Positions 11,701 through 21,591 of a stretch of DNA of 45,888 bases are shown in pieces (position 1 is the stretch's first letter; each line of letters begins with the position of its first letter). Source of the DNA: Didymodactylos carnosus (taxonomy: Eukaryota > Rotifera > Eurotatoria > Philodinida > Philodinidae); contig CAJNOQ010000585.1 in the NCBI GenBank assembly GCA_905250885.1, forward strand, positions 1 to 45,888, read 5' to 3'. The position numbers and the translations under genes were made by a program. Below the pieces are notes generated by a model. It made no database searches. It was not told where the DNA came from and was given only the letters and a program-made list of their open reading frames with translations.

Positions 11701-13194
11701 AAATTCCGTTCACGGATATAAACAGACATTTCAGCAAAAAATGTTCTAAAAAAATCAATGACAAAATAGAGAGGACAAGAAGCGATAGTATTCTATGCAT
11801 ACCATGGCTTCCATGATGAGATTCATATACAGCAAAAACAAGAAAACATAGTACAATGGGTCTAAAACGACAAATGCTCTTGAAATAATCAATCAAATAA
11901 GCTTAATTAAGTATTCTGAATCTAGATTCTTAAGACTATCGATTTCTTGTATATCATTAAAATTTTCAAACAGTTGAAGTTTAAACGCTAGTTAGAAATT
12001 TCCCAGCTGTATTTTCCACATCGATCTGACCAATAATTAGTAGATTACAAGCTCTATTGATTGACTGATCTGTTTCAAGAGCATTCGCCTATATAATCTT
12101 CTTGTACTTTTCGCATCAACAAACAAAACAGTTAATGCAAGAAGAACTATATATCAAACTAATAATATCTCAAAAATTACAGTCCGCAATATTCGAGAGA
12201 AAAACTATTTACAGTGGAGTTCCGAACTGTTACACATAAATATGTTAGTTTGAATTGATCGATCCATGAGTGTATATTTACCTATTGTTATCTGGACCTG
12301 TTGCTGAATATTTATAATCTTGATTTAAATTAGATCTTTGTAAATATTGATGTAACCGTCCTTTACTGTTCTCAATGGTCCAATTTCCGTGAATCGACGC
12401 ATTTGTGTCGGTTTCTTCTTGCTAGAAAATCACATTAAAACTTGTTGGAAGATAAAATGGAAATCGCAGACTTCATTTTTGTTTACCTCCTCAAGCATTT
12501 TTCGCCCAGAACGTATTTGTTCTAGATAATTAGCTGGAGGTCCTCTTGTGTAAGGTAACAAGCTTGGGATTTTATTAGCTAGTAAAAAAGAATACAAATA
12601 AAATAAAAGCCAGCAGATATTTACGATGAAAATCGGGTAAACAATTTAACGTTTTGAATTGTTTGCCAGATAATTTCTGATTCTCTTTCTCATACTTGTT
12701 GTTGCATTTTGATCTAATAAATGAGGTGCTAAAGCATTTGGTAAAGTTCCGAATTGTTGTGATGTTAAAACTGATGAACTTTTTGATGGCTAAAAACGAC
12801 AGTGAGAAAAACATTTATTATTTCCAACCAACTTCATTGCAAGAGCACTTACTAAATACTGTTCAAGTTCATTTTGCATCATTTTCCCGTCTCTAACAAG
12901 AGATTGGCAAAAATCAATGGCAGCATTTGTTTGTGAATCCTTTTTATTCGTCGAATTTCCTATGGCGGTATATTGAATACCAGCCACAGTTAACTAGGAC
13001 AAGAGAAGAAAGGTCACTTCGATTCTTATGCTTACAATGTATTTTTATTCGATTCAATATACACACTCAAAACTTACTTCGCATTTGAAACGTATGCGTT
13101 GTTTCGTTCCTTGTGTTTGAATATCATAATTTGGAATTTTATTCTGTTTTCCTAACCATGCATACAAAAAGCTTTTAATGTCACCGACAGACAT
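5706..13194 (-). CDS. DHX9: ATP-dependent RNA helicase A (DHX9 / maleless orthologue), 27 coding exons
   Basis: DExH helicase that unwinds RNA and R-loops in the nucleus. Exons read by eye (descending): 13194-13078, 12993-12853, 12789-12696, 12578-12487, 12421-12282, 11745-11699, 11636-11500, 11414-11328, 11262-11127, 11061-11044, 10983-10775, 10705-10588, 10504-10343, 10160-10071, 10011-9788, 9731-9630, 9525-9241, 9075-8763, 8565-8454, 8399-8238, 8179-8092, 7408-7310, 7249-7082, 7008-6890, 6734-6534, 6353-6153, 6072-5706. They sum to 4029 nt, about 1342 aa (human about 1270). Order: dsRBD1 ([16 protein letters not shown]), dsRBD2 (IHGNWTIEN), MTAD, Walker [15 protein letters not shown] box (its His codon split by an intron), [36 protein letters not shown]2/OB fold, then a Gln/Asn/Gly/Arg-rich tail ending RGGRGRGQ...RGKYF. 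The tail is Asn/Gln-rich with a run of ten Gln rather than purely RGG-type. An acidic/lysine insert follows motif III. The donor of exon 15 is ambiguous by 3 nt. Confidence 0.93.
7668..7876 (-). pseudogene. Partial copy of the TPST gene inside a DHX9 intron
   Basis: Bases 7668-7876 match 3976-4184 of the sulfotransferase coding region at a constant offset of 3692, with no gaps. Only two substitutions are seen, both within the first 20 bases (7673 and near 7686). The copied piece encodes part of the C-terminal third of TPST. It lies in the 683-base intron 7409-8091 of DHX9, in the same orientation as both genes, so it would be transcribed in sense. Flanks show no homology to TPST and no repeat. 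It cannot code for a working enzyme. Confidence 0.95.
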
Positions 13195-13210
13195 GTCACT
13201 ATTTAGATCT
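13195..13210 (-). other. Splice acceptor 14 bases before the DHX9 start (cis or trans)
   Basis: On the minus strand a TTTGTTTTTTAG tract ends at 13209, followed by a 14-base leader and the ATG at 13194. The leader is too short to be a natural cis transcription start, so a 5'-UTR intron or a trans-spliced leader is likely. Confidence 0.55.
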
Positions 13211-14936
13211 AAAAAACAAAAAGCAAATCATCTAAACATCAAAAAGTAAATAAACTACATTTGAAGTTGAAAATATCCCAGAGAACAATTTGTCTATGCT
13301 TACATTTAGAAAGGGTAAGCTGATCGCCTGGGGCGTTCACGCTGTGGTAGAACTTTCAAGACGAAATTATCGACGATCAGCTCCCATCTGACGAAAAAAA
13401 AGACTGAGTTTCCAGTTAGCCGACGCCGTTTTCTCGACCGACTTACATTTCTACGTAAGTGAAGTACAGCAAAAAATAAAGGAAAAGAGAGGTAACCGAG
13501 AGATTGGCTAATCTTAGAGAAATCCAGAGAACATTTGCTGTACTTGAGTTCCAAACAATTTCCAGACAGTGCTTTGCTTGTTACATGCAGGTGCAGGATA
13601 GGATTTTCATTCATGTAATTCCATTTAAATGTCGGAAAAATTGAAACTATCATGTCGGATTATCACGAGAAAGGACTGTAAAGGAAAGTAAGCGATCAAA
13701 ATAGCCTAGTTAGGATAAGCGTCCTTCTGGTCAAGGCAGAAGTTAGTCATTTATACACTTCAGACACCGTTTTAATTATGTATGTATAATGATTGGCGGA
13801 GAAGAACCATACAGAAAGATCCGTATTTTCTCACAGCAACAAAATATTTTTTAGAACTTTTGGCATTTAAAGTATCTTTGGCAACGATAAGTTGAGACAC
13901 AAATAATACGGTGATAAAAAAGAACAACAACAATAGTCGAAGTTTCGGGAAATTACACAAAAAACAAGGTTGTTCATCAAGACAGGAATAAAGAGAGGAA
14001 CGAAGTGTGATATACAGCATAACAAGAATCAAGTTTAAGAAGAACACAGTAAAGAAAAATTCGACGCTTTACCATTGGCAGTTTCAGTCCAAAGATACGA
14101 TTCAATGCTCTTAGTTTGCTCCGATAAGTCGCAGCATGGATTGTTTATTTCTTATTTATAATTTTTGATCGACTTATTACAATCTCAAAAGTGCCCTTTT
14201 TTGCCGTTTCCATTTATCTTCGACTTCGGGTGTATGGAGTCCTTATGAGTCATAAATCTGAAAAATTCACGACAAGTGCACATTTGTGCTCTATCGAATG
14301 GCTTATTCGAAAATTTTTTAAAACATATAGTAAAATGAAAAATCGAGCTTTTCTGGACCCACTAATGTAAAAAGTTTTTTGGAACTTTTGGAAGCCAGGA
14401 TTCGCAAAAACAGCATTCTTTCTTTTCGAGAAAAACATCGAAAATATAGGTAACTCGCGTGTTGTACAAGACGAGCATGGTCAAATGTTACTGACTTGAA
14501 GTCGTATATAAATGGGAGGGCCGGAATGAAATGAGGCCCAGATTCAATCACATATCTGAAAACAGCTCTAATAGGTCTTGTTCTAATAGATAAGCTCTAA
14601 TATTGGCTTCACAATACAACAGATATGAATTCGAACATATTTCACAGAATAAATCGTATTTTAAATTAGTAGTGGTAAATAGAACAGGCAACTTTGATGA
14701 AATGTTCTGACGATGTCATATATCAGAATCTCCTCGATCGAACACAAAAAATAGTCATCAGAAAATTGTGACAATTACGATAATACCAATTGAGGGCTGG
14801 CATAAACCCGATTCCTTCGAAATTTAAATTATTATAAAGGAATCAAGCTGTAACTATTTGATAGCGTTGTGAGATTTTTGAGATATCTGAAATGAACACC
14901 TGCCTACAATTACTTTTTTTACGTTGTACTGTGACT
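13211..14936. other. Upstream of DHX9, no gene recognised
   Basis: Several short minus-strand frames of 62-115 codons exist, but they have no recognisable domain and no good start context. Some A/T-rich phrases around 14330-14440 resemble the degenerate repeats at 43190-43400. If DHX9 has a cis-spliced non-coding first exon it would lie here; a GTAAGT at about 13449-13454 (minus) is one possible donor. Confidence 0.35.
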
Positions 14937-15130
14937 TCAAACTATGTAGATTTTTGGAAATTTTGAGAGTTTTGATTTACACTGTATTCTTGAATTAATT
15001 TCCAGTTTACTGAAAATCGACCGAGAAATCGTCGGGGATTTTCTAGTTGATAGAAATTCCTCGACGAATTTCCAGCTTTCTAGAAAATGTTGATTTTCTA
15101 CTTTATAGAAAAATCGACTTGATTTTGACA
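14937..15130. repeat. Palindromic TTTCTA satellite, array 1
   Basis: Irregular units of roughly 35-40 bases are built from GATTTTCTA and its complement TAGAAAATC around variable centres. The phrase GAAAATGTTGATTTTCTACT (from about 15085) recurs at 22141-22160 in another array. The copies are diverged, so no exact period can be stated. Confidence 0.6.
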
Positions 15131-15177
15131 AATCATCGTTTTTAGACTGCATTTTTTGACACTTATGAAAATTTTTA

Positions 15178-15385
15178 TAAGTCAGCCAAAATCAAACATT
15201 TTGAGGTCGGGTTAGTTTTATCGTAAAGCAAAATACTTTTTCTCTTATATTCAAATAGAGAAAGTTCAATAGCTCCATTTCTATTTGACTTTCGTCGTTT
15301 TTTAAGTTACAAAGTAATGGAGATTGAAGTTTTACAGTAATTCCTCTATAGTTTATCAGTTTTAAGATTTACAAAAATATGTTCA
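15178..15385 (+). repeat. Dispersed repeat, copy A
   Basis: This stretch is a diverged relative of about 29165-29520, inside a PARP1 intron. Shared landmarks in the same order are CAG(C/T)CAAAATCAAA, AGGTCGG, GAGAAAGTT, AAAGTAATGGA and TTACAGTAATTC/TTGCAGTAATTC. Orientation is the same in both. No coding capacity is seen. Confidence 0.6.
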
Positions 15386-15921
15386 GTGCGTTTTTTGTAG
15401 AGCAACTCAAAGCGCATCTTTTGAAAAGAACATTGAGATTGAGGAACATAACAAAAAGAAGTTAAAATGAAAATAAAAAGAGGCTCATTTAATCCTACAC
15501 ACGCGATACGTGTTTCATTGTTCGCTTTGTAGTCTTGTTACCAATTTCATACTACGTCATGCAATCACTTTTAGTATGAAACCGCTTTTTGAACTCACTC
15601 CTACACTAGTTACTCCTCCTTCCATTTCGACCCTGTTGAGTGCTGATGGACGGATATATTCAACAAAATCTAAAATAAAAAGGAACGAAGGAAAGGATAA
15701 TACTTCACCTTGCTGCTACCATTGTCGATGTAGGTGCAGTACACAAAAAAAACACCACTAATTTGGATGGCACTGTGGACTCAGATGAACAGTTATTTGA
15801 ACACACCAATATTATGTTTTGTGTGTTCATTCTTTTTTGCACCGTGAAACAAAAGCACGTGTGATTTTCAGTCAGAATGTTTTTGCTAAAATGATATAGA
15901 GATGTAGATTTACTAATATTG
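15386..15921. other. Gene-free stretch, 3' side of the unknown gene
   Basis: One plus-strand frame of 83 codons at 15510-15761 has low-complexity content and no recognisable domain; it is not called a gene. The rest is AT-rich and presumably includes the 3' UTR of the minus-strand gene ending at 15922. Confidence 0.35.
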
Positions 15922-16860
15922 TTACAGATATTGTTTTAACATTGTCATTCTTGTTCCTGGTCCAGCGTGTATATTGTATGTTGCCCATTGCAACATCAGT
16001 CGTGTTACATCATTTGAAAATTCTGTTGAGCATTTCAAACTAATGTTTAAAAACTGATGAAATTTTTCGGGCGTATCATGTATCAGAAATCTACCGATTA
16101 AATCAGACATTGTCAAAATACCACAATCACGCACTTTTCTTAAATCATCGTTATGATCCTGCCTTTTCAACGGAGGTAACATTTCTCGCACGTCACGATT
16201 ACAAGTGTGAGAGATAATCAAATTAGCATCGGATAAATGATCGAGACGAACGTGATGGTCTAACGGTATATAGTATGAATGTTCTGTCAATTGAGTAAGC
16301 GATTTTTGAGCTTGTGCATAGGGAGTAGTTTTGTACTTTTTAACACTCATATCAGTCTATGATAGATTCCAGGTAAAAGATTGACTTCGGAACGAACTTT
16401 CTACTACAAATATAGCATAGTTGCTTACTTTAATTGAATATTGTGAAAGTCGTTTGGTTGTGAGGACTTCATTAGTAGCTGGCACCTGTCCTGAATTTAG
16501 AATACTTATTATTTCTGATTGCTGCTTTGACGCTCCGATAAATGATGCAGTATTCCTGCTTGTATCTGAAATTATAGCATTATTTAGGCTTGTTCCATCA
16601 TCTGTCAGTGGTGCTTTTGACGGTAATGACACTCTTGTTTCTTGTTGGCTTTGCGTTACGGTGTTCTGCGACTGCTTGCTGCTTTTCAATGACTGGAATT
16701 GTTTTTCAGGCGGTGTTTTTGTTGGGACATTATTTACATGCGCTACGAGTGATGAATTCTGATTTTTATATGAATCTGTCAATACTGTATGTTCACTCTT
16801 CAAAGAACACAGAATATTCGACATATGATGATCGATTTCATCGACAAAATAGTCAGACAT
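15922..16860 (-). CDS. Unrecognised two-exon protein, 288 aa
   Basis: Two minus-strand frames join cleanly. Exon 1 (16860-16429, 432 nt) ends AAA|GTAAGC and exon 2 (16356-15922, 435 nt) begins after CTATCATAG. Both are phase 0, giving 289 codons including the TAA stop. The N-terminal half (about residues 1-144) is Ser/Thr/Gln/Asn-rich and probably disordered. The C-terminal half is compact, with HSYYIPLDHHVRLDHLSD, then GILTMSDLIGRFLI and a helical end with LMLQWATYNI. That last part faintly recalls the C-terminal helices of barrier-to-autointegration factor (xLLGQFL ... LREW), but the BAF helix-hairpin-helix is not seen, so this is only a weak idea. The gene is isolated in a repeat-rich region and could be a host gene or a domesticated element gene. 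Confidence 0.55.
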
Positions 16861-17303
16861 TGTAGAGAAGCTTGATATTAATTTTTAAGCTAAAATAGAT
16901 TCCATAAAAAAATCTGTTTGAACAATTGAACAATTTTAGAACTAAAAACACAAAACTAATTCTTTTTTTGTTTTAAAGAAGCGCCATATAAATGAATGCT
17001 ATGTACGATGTTCTATAAAATTTTGTGCTTTTAGGATGTACAGGGTGTTCTATAATTACAGTGTAAAAAAAGTTCGACCTAAACTACCACGTTTAATTAC
17101 TTGTCATGTACTTAGCATGCACTGAAAGTGAATTTATCCACTTTGTATGCACAGTGTATGCACTACGTGCCATTCACTACTAGTGTAGCATGCACTACCT
17201 ATGCGCTATGTTATTCATAGACAATTTATTTATTATGCACATTTATGCACCGATAAAATCTGGGATTTATTACATCTAAAACATAGACGCTATTCACAGG
17301 TTT
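16861..17303. repeat. Gene-free stretch with clustered GCATGCACT-like short repeats (17100-17220)
   Basis: Between 17100 and 17220 short words such as TAGCATGCACT, GTATGCACAGTGTATGCACT and TAGCATGCACTACC recur in both orientations, forming a small imperfect tandem cluster. The rest shows nothing recognisable. Confidence 0.4.
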
Positions 17304-17640
17304 ATGGATACGAAAAATGGGAGTGATGAGTATTCTTATAATACTATCACGAAGAAAGTTGAGCAAGAATGTGTTAAAGCTGAAACTGAGTATTATGAGC
17401 GTTTATCATCAAGAAAAAATTCCTCTAAAACATCGTGGTCACTACTAAAATACTCTCTTGGAAACACGAAACATTCTTGTATTCCTCCCGTCGTTGATCT
17501 GTCAACTAATTTAATTATTAGGGCACCATTTGATCGTGTTTAATTGATTGCTTAATCGTCACTTTGCTAATATCTGTACAGCTGATGTCAAAACTAATCA
17601 TCCGCTTCCCTCTTCCCTACTCAATCTTCAGTTGTAATGT
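17304..17640 (+). pseudogene. Non-LTR (LINE) retrotransposon remnant, endonuclease-RT linker
   Basis: The 79-codon frame starting at 17304 contains TSWSLLKYSLGNTKHSCIPP and VVDLSTNLI. This is the typical 'W..lk..lG..k...iPpl.d.n..li' linker found between the endonuclease and reverse transcriptase of LINE ORF2 proteins. It ends at a TAA near 17541, and in a shifted frame LNRHFANI, the usual next block, continues before further stops. So it is a frameshifted, dead fragment. Neither endonuclease nor RT core is present. Confidence 0.55.
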
Positions 17641-17765
17641 CAACTGTTGTGATAAATGTAGCGGAAGTCTATAAACTTCTGTTGCATTTAAATATTACTA
17701 GATCGGCTGCTCCGTGAATTTCTGATCGTATGCTGAAAGAAACATCAAAGACAATACAACAAAAC

Positions 17766-17932
17766 TCGTAGAAAAAGACGAAATGATACAACGTGCTGGT
17801 GATTATTATTCTGAAATCCTTAACACTCACAATTATGAAGACGGATCTTCATGTGAAACAAAATCAGACAATGACGTAGATGATGATTATGATAAAGTCT
17901 CGACTAATATTAAATACTTAATGGACATTTAG
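17766..17932 (+). pseudogene. Possible second LINE-linker remnant
   Basis: A frame reading KLVEKDEMIQRAGDYYSEIL followed by an acidic Asp/Ser-rich stretch ends at TAG 17930-17932. The 'I.ra.dYYseiLn' phrase resembles the linker before the RT domain of some LINEs. It lacks a start codon and any domain core, so it is at best a decayed fragment. Confidence 0.3.
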
Positions 17933-18189
17933 AAACAGGATCACAATTACTTACTGTCATCAGTTTCAAATGTATTGACCTGTAGAAACAAAAAAGCAAT
18001 TATTAAGCTTATTAAATGAAAAATTATTCCTAGACTGAAGATAATCAAGATGATGATTTCTTGATATATAGAAACTGGAGGAGACGATTGTTTTTTTAGT
18101 TGTCATTAAATTTTACGTTCCTTTAAATTCTATGAACTCTTTTGTGTTTATCTGTATGAGTATATGACATTTAATTTGGTACACCGTCA

Positions 18190-18510
18190 ATTTGTAATTA
18201 ATTTTCAGTTTATAGAAAATCGATTTTAAAAATCGTGAACCTTTTTCTGACATTTATGAAATGCTCGTAGATTTTCTGGCTTTTTAGAAATCCGTGATTT
18301 TCTATTTTTCAGAAACTTGATTCGATTTTCTATAAATTAACTTTTCATTTTATTCAGAAAATCGGTATAGAATTTCCAAACATATGAAAATTCGGTGTCG
18401 ATTTTCTACGTAATAGAAATTCAAGTTTGATTTTCTAATATTCTAGAAAATCGATCAATTTTCTGTAAATAATCCAGAAGATCCTTGAAATTCCACATCG
18501 AATTTCTAAA
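18190..18510. repeat. Palindromic TTTCTA satellite, array 2
   Basis: About 320 bases of the same family as 14937-15130: alternating GATTTTCTA and TAGAAAATC words with spacers such as TTTCTATAAATTAACTTTTC (18332-18351), a phrase found again near 22190. The strand signal is symmetrical because the words are inverted copies of each other. Confidence 0.65.
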
Positions 18511-20393
18511 ATGCAATGAGTCATTTTGTTCAGCGTAACCTTGGTAGTCGTATATGTATGAAGTTTTTAATATCAATTATCGGAATAATACGAAGAAGAC
18601 CCGTCGAACAATCAATGATGTTCTATTTAAATCAAAAGATTTTAATTTGTCACTTGGTTTTCAACGTTTTCTAGAATCAGTAAGTTTAGATAAGTTAAAA
18701 TATCTGTTAAGTGAGCACGAGATAAGGTTAGAGTAATATCCAAATAATTATCGCAAAATGAACAGACAATGTTTAACCTTATCGTCTTTGTACCATTCAA
18801 AGCACAAAACGCAAAACGGTTTAAATTTCTTAAATGAGTATGTTCATTGCTTTCCCAATTTAAAATAATAGCATTTTCCAAGTAATTAATTGACTGATGT
18901 AAGATGAATCTTCTTTTTATTTCTCATCGCTCTTCTTATTTTAACATATACATTTGTATCGTATATGAAAAAAAACAAAATGAAAATGATTATTTTTAAT
19001 CTTAAAATTGGTAAAATAGTTTTTATTTTGTTGTTTTGCTACTGTTTATCTTTTATTTTTTGTCACATTAATCACATTTTGTACAGTTACAAATTCTATT
19101 TATTTTCGATGCGTAAATAAGCAAAGCATCTTTAAAAAGATAAATAATAAATATCAACATTTGAGAGTATTCTTAACTTAGCAATCCGAGTGAAACTTTT
19201 TCTTTTGCTATTTAATGTTTCAAGTCTCTGCTTCTCAGAGTACTGAAACATCTAAACACAACATCATATAATTATATAAACGCCTGAAAGATCTTCAGCG
19301 ATATTTCAAATAACTGGAAATTAAGATGAAGTCGAAAACCTCAAAAAAAAATCAAGTATAAACTCACTAACAGTGGGTCAACGAATCATTTCTGAGATAA
19401 ACGAAACGAATGACACCAAGAAATTTTTTTCCACTGTCAGATTGATCTGTCTTCTTTCACTCACGAGTTTTTATTAAGTTTTTACTCATTAAGTTGCTTT
19501 CCCAAATCAACTTTCTTACCTTTCTCGCGCCATGAGATGTGATAAAAAATAACGCGATCATGAGTATGATCGCAACACAAGAGTCTTATTTTATGATGCT
19601 TTGAATTCGTGATTGTCATGCTGTAATCGCGATCCATTTGCCATTCGTGTGTTTCTGTGGAAACTATAGTTCACAAAAAATAAAACTTTCGATGTTCAAT
19701 AAAACTTAATAGCTTAAACCATAGCTTAAATTAATACGAAGATTATTTAGGAATTCACAATATCTCAGTTGTTGTTTGTGCGTCTTACTTTCATATGGAT
19801 ATTTGTAATTCATTGATTGCATTACTCTATATTGTATTCTGTATCCAGCCTGTATATTGCGAATAGTACGTATCAACTTCGAGATTTTATAAAAATTCAT
19901 TGCATTTAAACTAATTTTTTCAGACAATCGTCTCACTGTGTGTAAAACTTTGTTTCAAAAATTATATTTCTTGCGAAACCTATACACGCGAAAAGCAACA
20001 GAATTAAAAAGGGCAGGGAAAATGTTCTATTAAGAACTAGCTTAGAAAATACTCAACCAGCTGAAATTTTAGCAATAGTATGAAACTTCTCGACTATTAT
20101 ATGTTACTAAGAGTTGTGACTTGAGCATCTAACATTGTGGAAACTTGGTTAATATCTCCCTTTTTAGAGAATTGAACGAGCTATCGAATGATATGGTCCA
20201 AAAAATCCTAGAATGATTTTGAAATCCGTCAGGTTTTTTGGAAAAAAATCGAGTGTTGTAGAAGTGCCTATCTCAAGATCCTGAGGTGGTGCCTCAATTT
20301 TCATCAAACTTTTGGACAGAACTCGACACAATCTTTCATTTGAGACTAGACTCAGGGTTCTACTAAAACTTGGAGAGAGAGCGGTTGAAAATC
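18511..20393. other. Gene-free stretch
   Basis: A 60-codon plus frame (18554-18736) and some minus frames of 76-84 codons exist but carry no recognisable motif. AT-rich, with no repeat copy recognised other than the CAGGGTTCTAC word at 20353-20363, which repeats at 21412-21422. Confidence 0.35.
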
Positions 20394-21412
20394 GAATTAA
20401 ATTGTAGAGAAAGTACAAAACTGCACAGCACAGGGTGCTGCTTCTTAAGCACCCTTTCTAAATTAATGTCATGTTCTTTCTTGATCTTGCCAAATATTAT
20501 GATGTCATCTATGTACACCATGCATGCTTCTTCTAGCGTGTCTCCTAACGCTTCTTCAATCGCCAATCGGAATATTCCTGGCGCATTTTTATATCCCATG
20601 GGCATTCTCCTCCATTGGTACAGTCTGCGACGCACCATAAATGCTGTCTTATGCCTGTCTTTTTCTACTATCTCTACATTGTAGAATGCATCCTTGATGT
20701 CTATCTTTGAAAAGTATTTTTGGTCTTTCAAGCCATCTAGGATGTCTGATACCCTTGGTAACGAGTATAAATCATCCTTTGCTAGTTTGTTTAAATGTCT
20801 CATATCTAGACATAATCTCACAGATCCATCGGGTTTAGCTACTGGTCTTACTGGGTTCAGCCAATCACTCTTCGAACGCTCGATATATTCTAACTTTAGT
20901 AATCTTTTTATTTCACCATCTAGTTTCTCATAAGTGTCTATGTCGTACCTGTAGTTTTTCCTGCATACCTTTTGGCCTCTTAATGTTTTTATTTCGCATT
21001 CTATGTTAAGCCTTCCGCTAATGTCATTCTCATCAAATGTTTTGTGTCCGGATACAAGCTCTGTAGGGCTAGGAGGGGAAGTATGGAGAGAGTAATTACG
21101 TAGTTTAATCTTGCGTATAAAATCCAAACCTAGGATTATACCACTGTCCAAGTTTGACTCGAACACATGGAATATTTCTTTATAATCCTCACCATCTAGG
21201 TTGAAATTAATAGCACACCACAAATTAGTTTCGATCTCTTGTCCATTCTCGAATCTAAAAATCTTCTTTTTCCCATTTTGTAGCTGTACTCTCATTTCCC
21301 TAGCCAAATTCGCTCTTATTACATTCTCTGTGGCTCCAGAGTCGGCTAATGCCTTATATTTCTATTTCCTATATGTTCTGTGCAGTTTTGTACTTTCTCT
21401 ATAATTTAATTC
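20394..21412. mobile_element. Retroelement fragment framed by 35-bp inverted repeats
   Basis: Bases 20394-20428 and 21378-21412 are inverted copies of a 35-bp sequence (GAATTAAATTGTAGAGAAAG... outward) with one mismatch. They sit directly at the two breakpoints of a Ty3/Gypsy coding fragment. Just outside, the 11-mer CAGGGTTCTAC stands in direct orientation at 20353-20363 and 21412-21422. These are not LTRs. The arrangement suggests capture of an internal piece by, or insertion into, a small inverted-repeat element. Confidence 0.65.
20432..21365 (-). pseudogene. Ty3/Gypsy-type protease-reverse transcriptase fragment
   Basis: On the minus strand the frame begins KALADSGATENVI (about 21350-21310), the DSGA active-site motif of a retropepsin, and continues through a protease-like region (IILGLDFI). 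It then enters an RT: WLNPVRPVAKPDG, VRLCLDMRHLNKL, YFSKIDIKDAFY (motif A), MPMGYKNAPGIF and VYIDDIIIFG (YIDD, catalytic motif C). It stops matching after NLERVLKK, where repeat-derived sequence begins. Gag, RNase H, integrase and LTRs are absent. The RT frame has no internal stop, so the fragment is either recent or constrained. The frame used extends from about 21365 down to 20432; the annotated ATG at 21307 is only the first Met. Confidence 0.85.
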
Positions 21413-21422
21413 AGGGTTCTAC

Positions 21423-21591
21423 GTTAGAGAATGTGGCCTTGACAGCATTTACAAGTTAGATGAAATATGCTTGAAAACAGCTGCTCATTTCTGCTGAGTA
21501 ATTTGCACATAACTTTTTTGTAAGATTATCTTAAAACTATCCAAACATCAGAAGAATTAAGACAAAAACAAATATTTTTATTTAGAAATTT
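21423..21591. other. Short spacer between two elements
   Basis: Nothing recognisable; AT-rich sequence between the retroelement fragment and the nested fold-back structure. Confidence 0.3.

Noticed and set aside
13306..13653. 115-codon minus-strand frame upstream of DHX9
   Set aside because: No motif, basic low-complexity end, and no splice context linking it to DHX9; more likely chance.
18554..18736. 60-codon frame MYEVFNINYRNN...
   Set aside because: Composition is plausible for coding sequence, but there is no recognisable family, no neighbouring exon found, and it adjoins satellite DNA.
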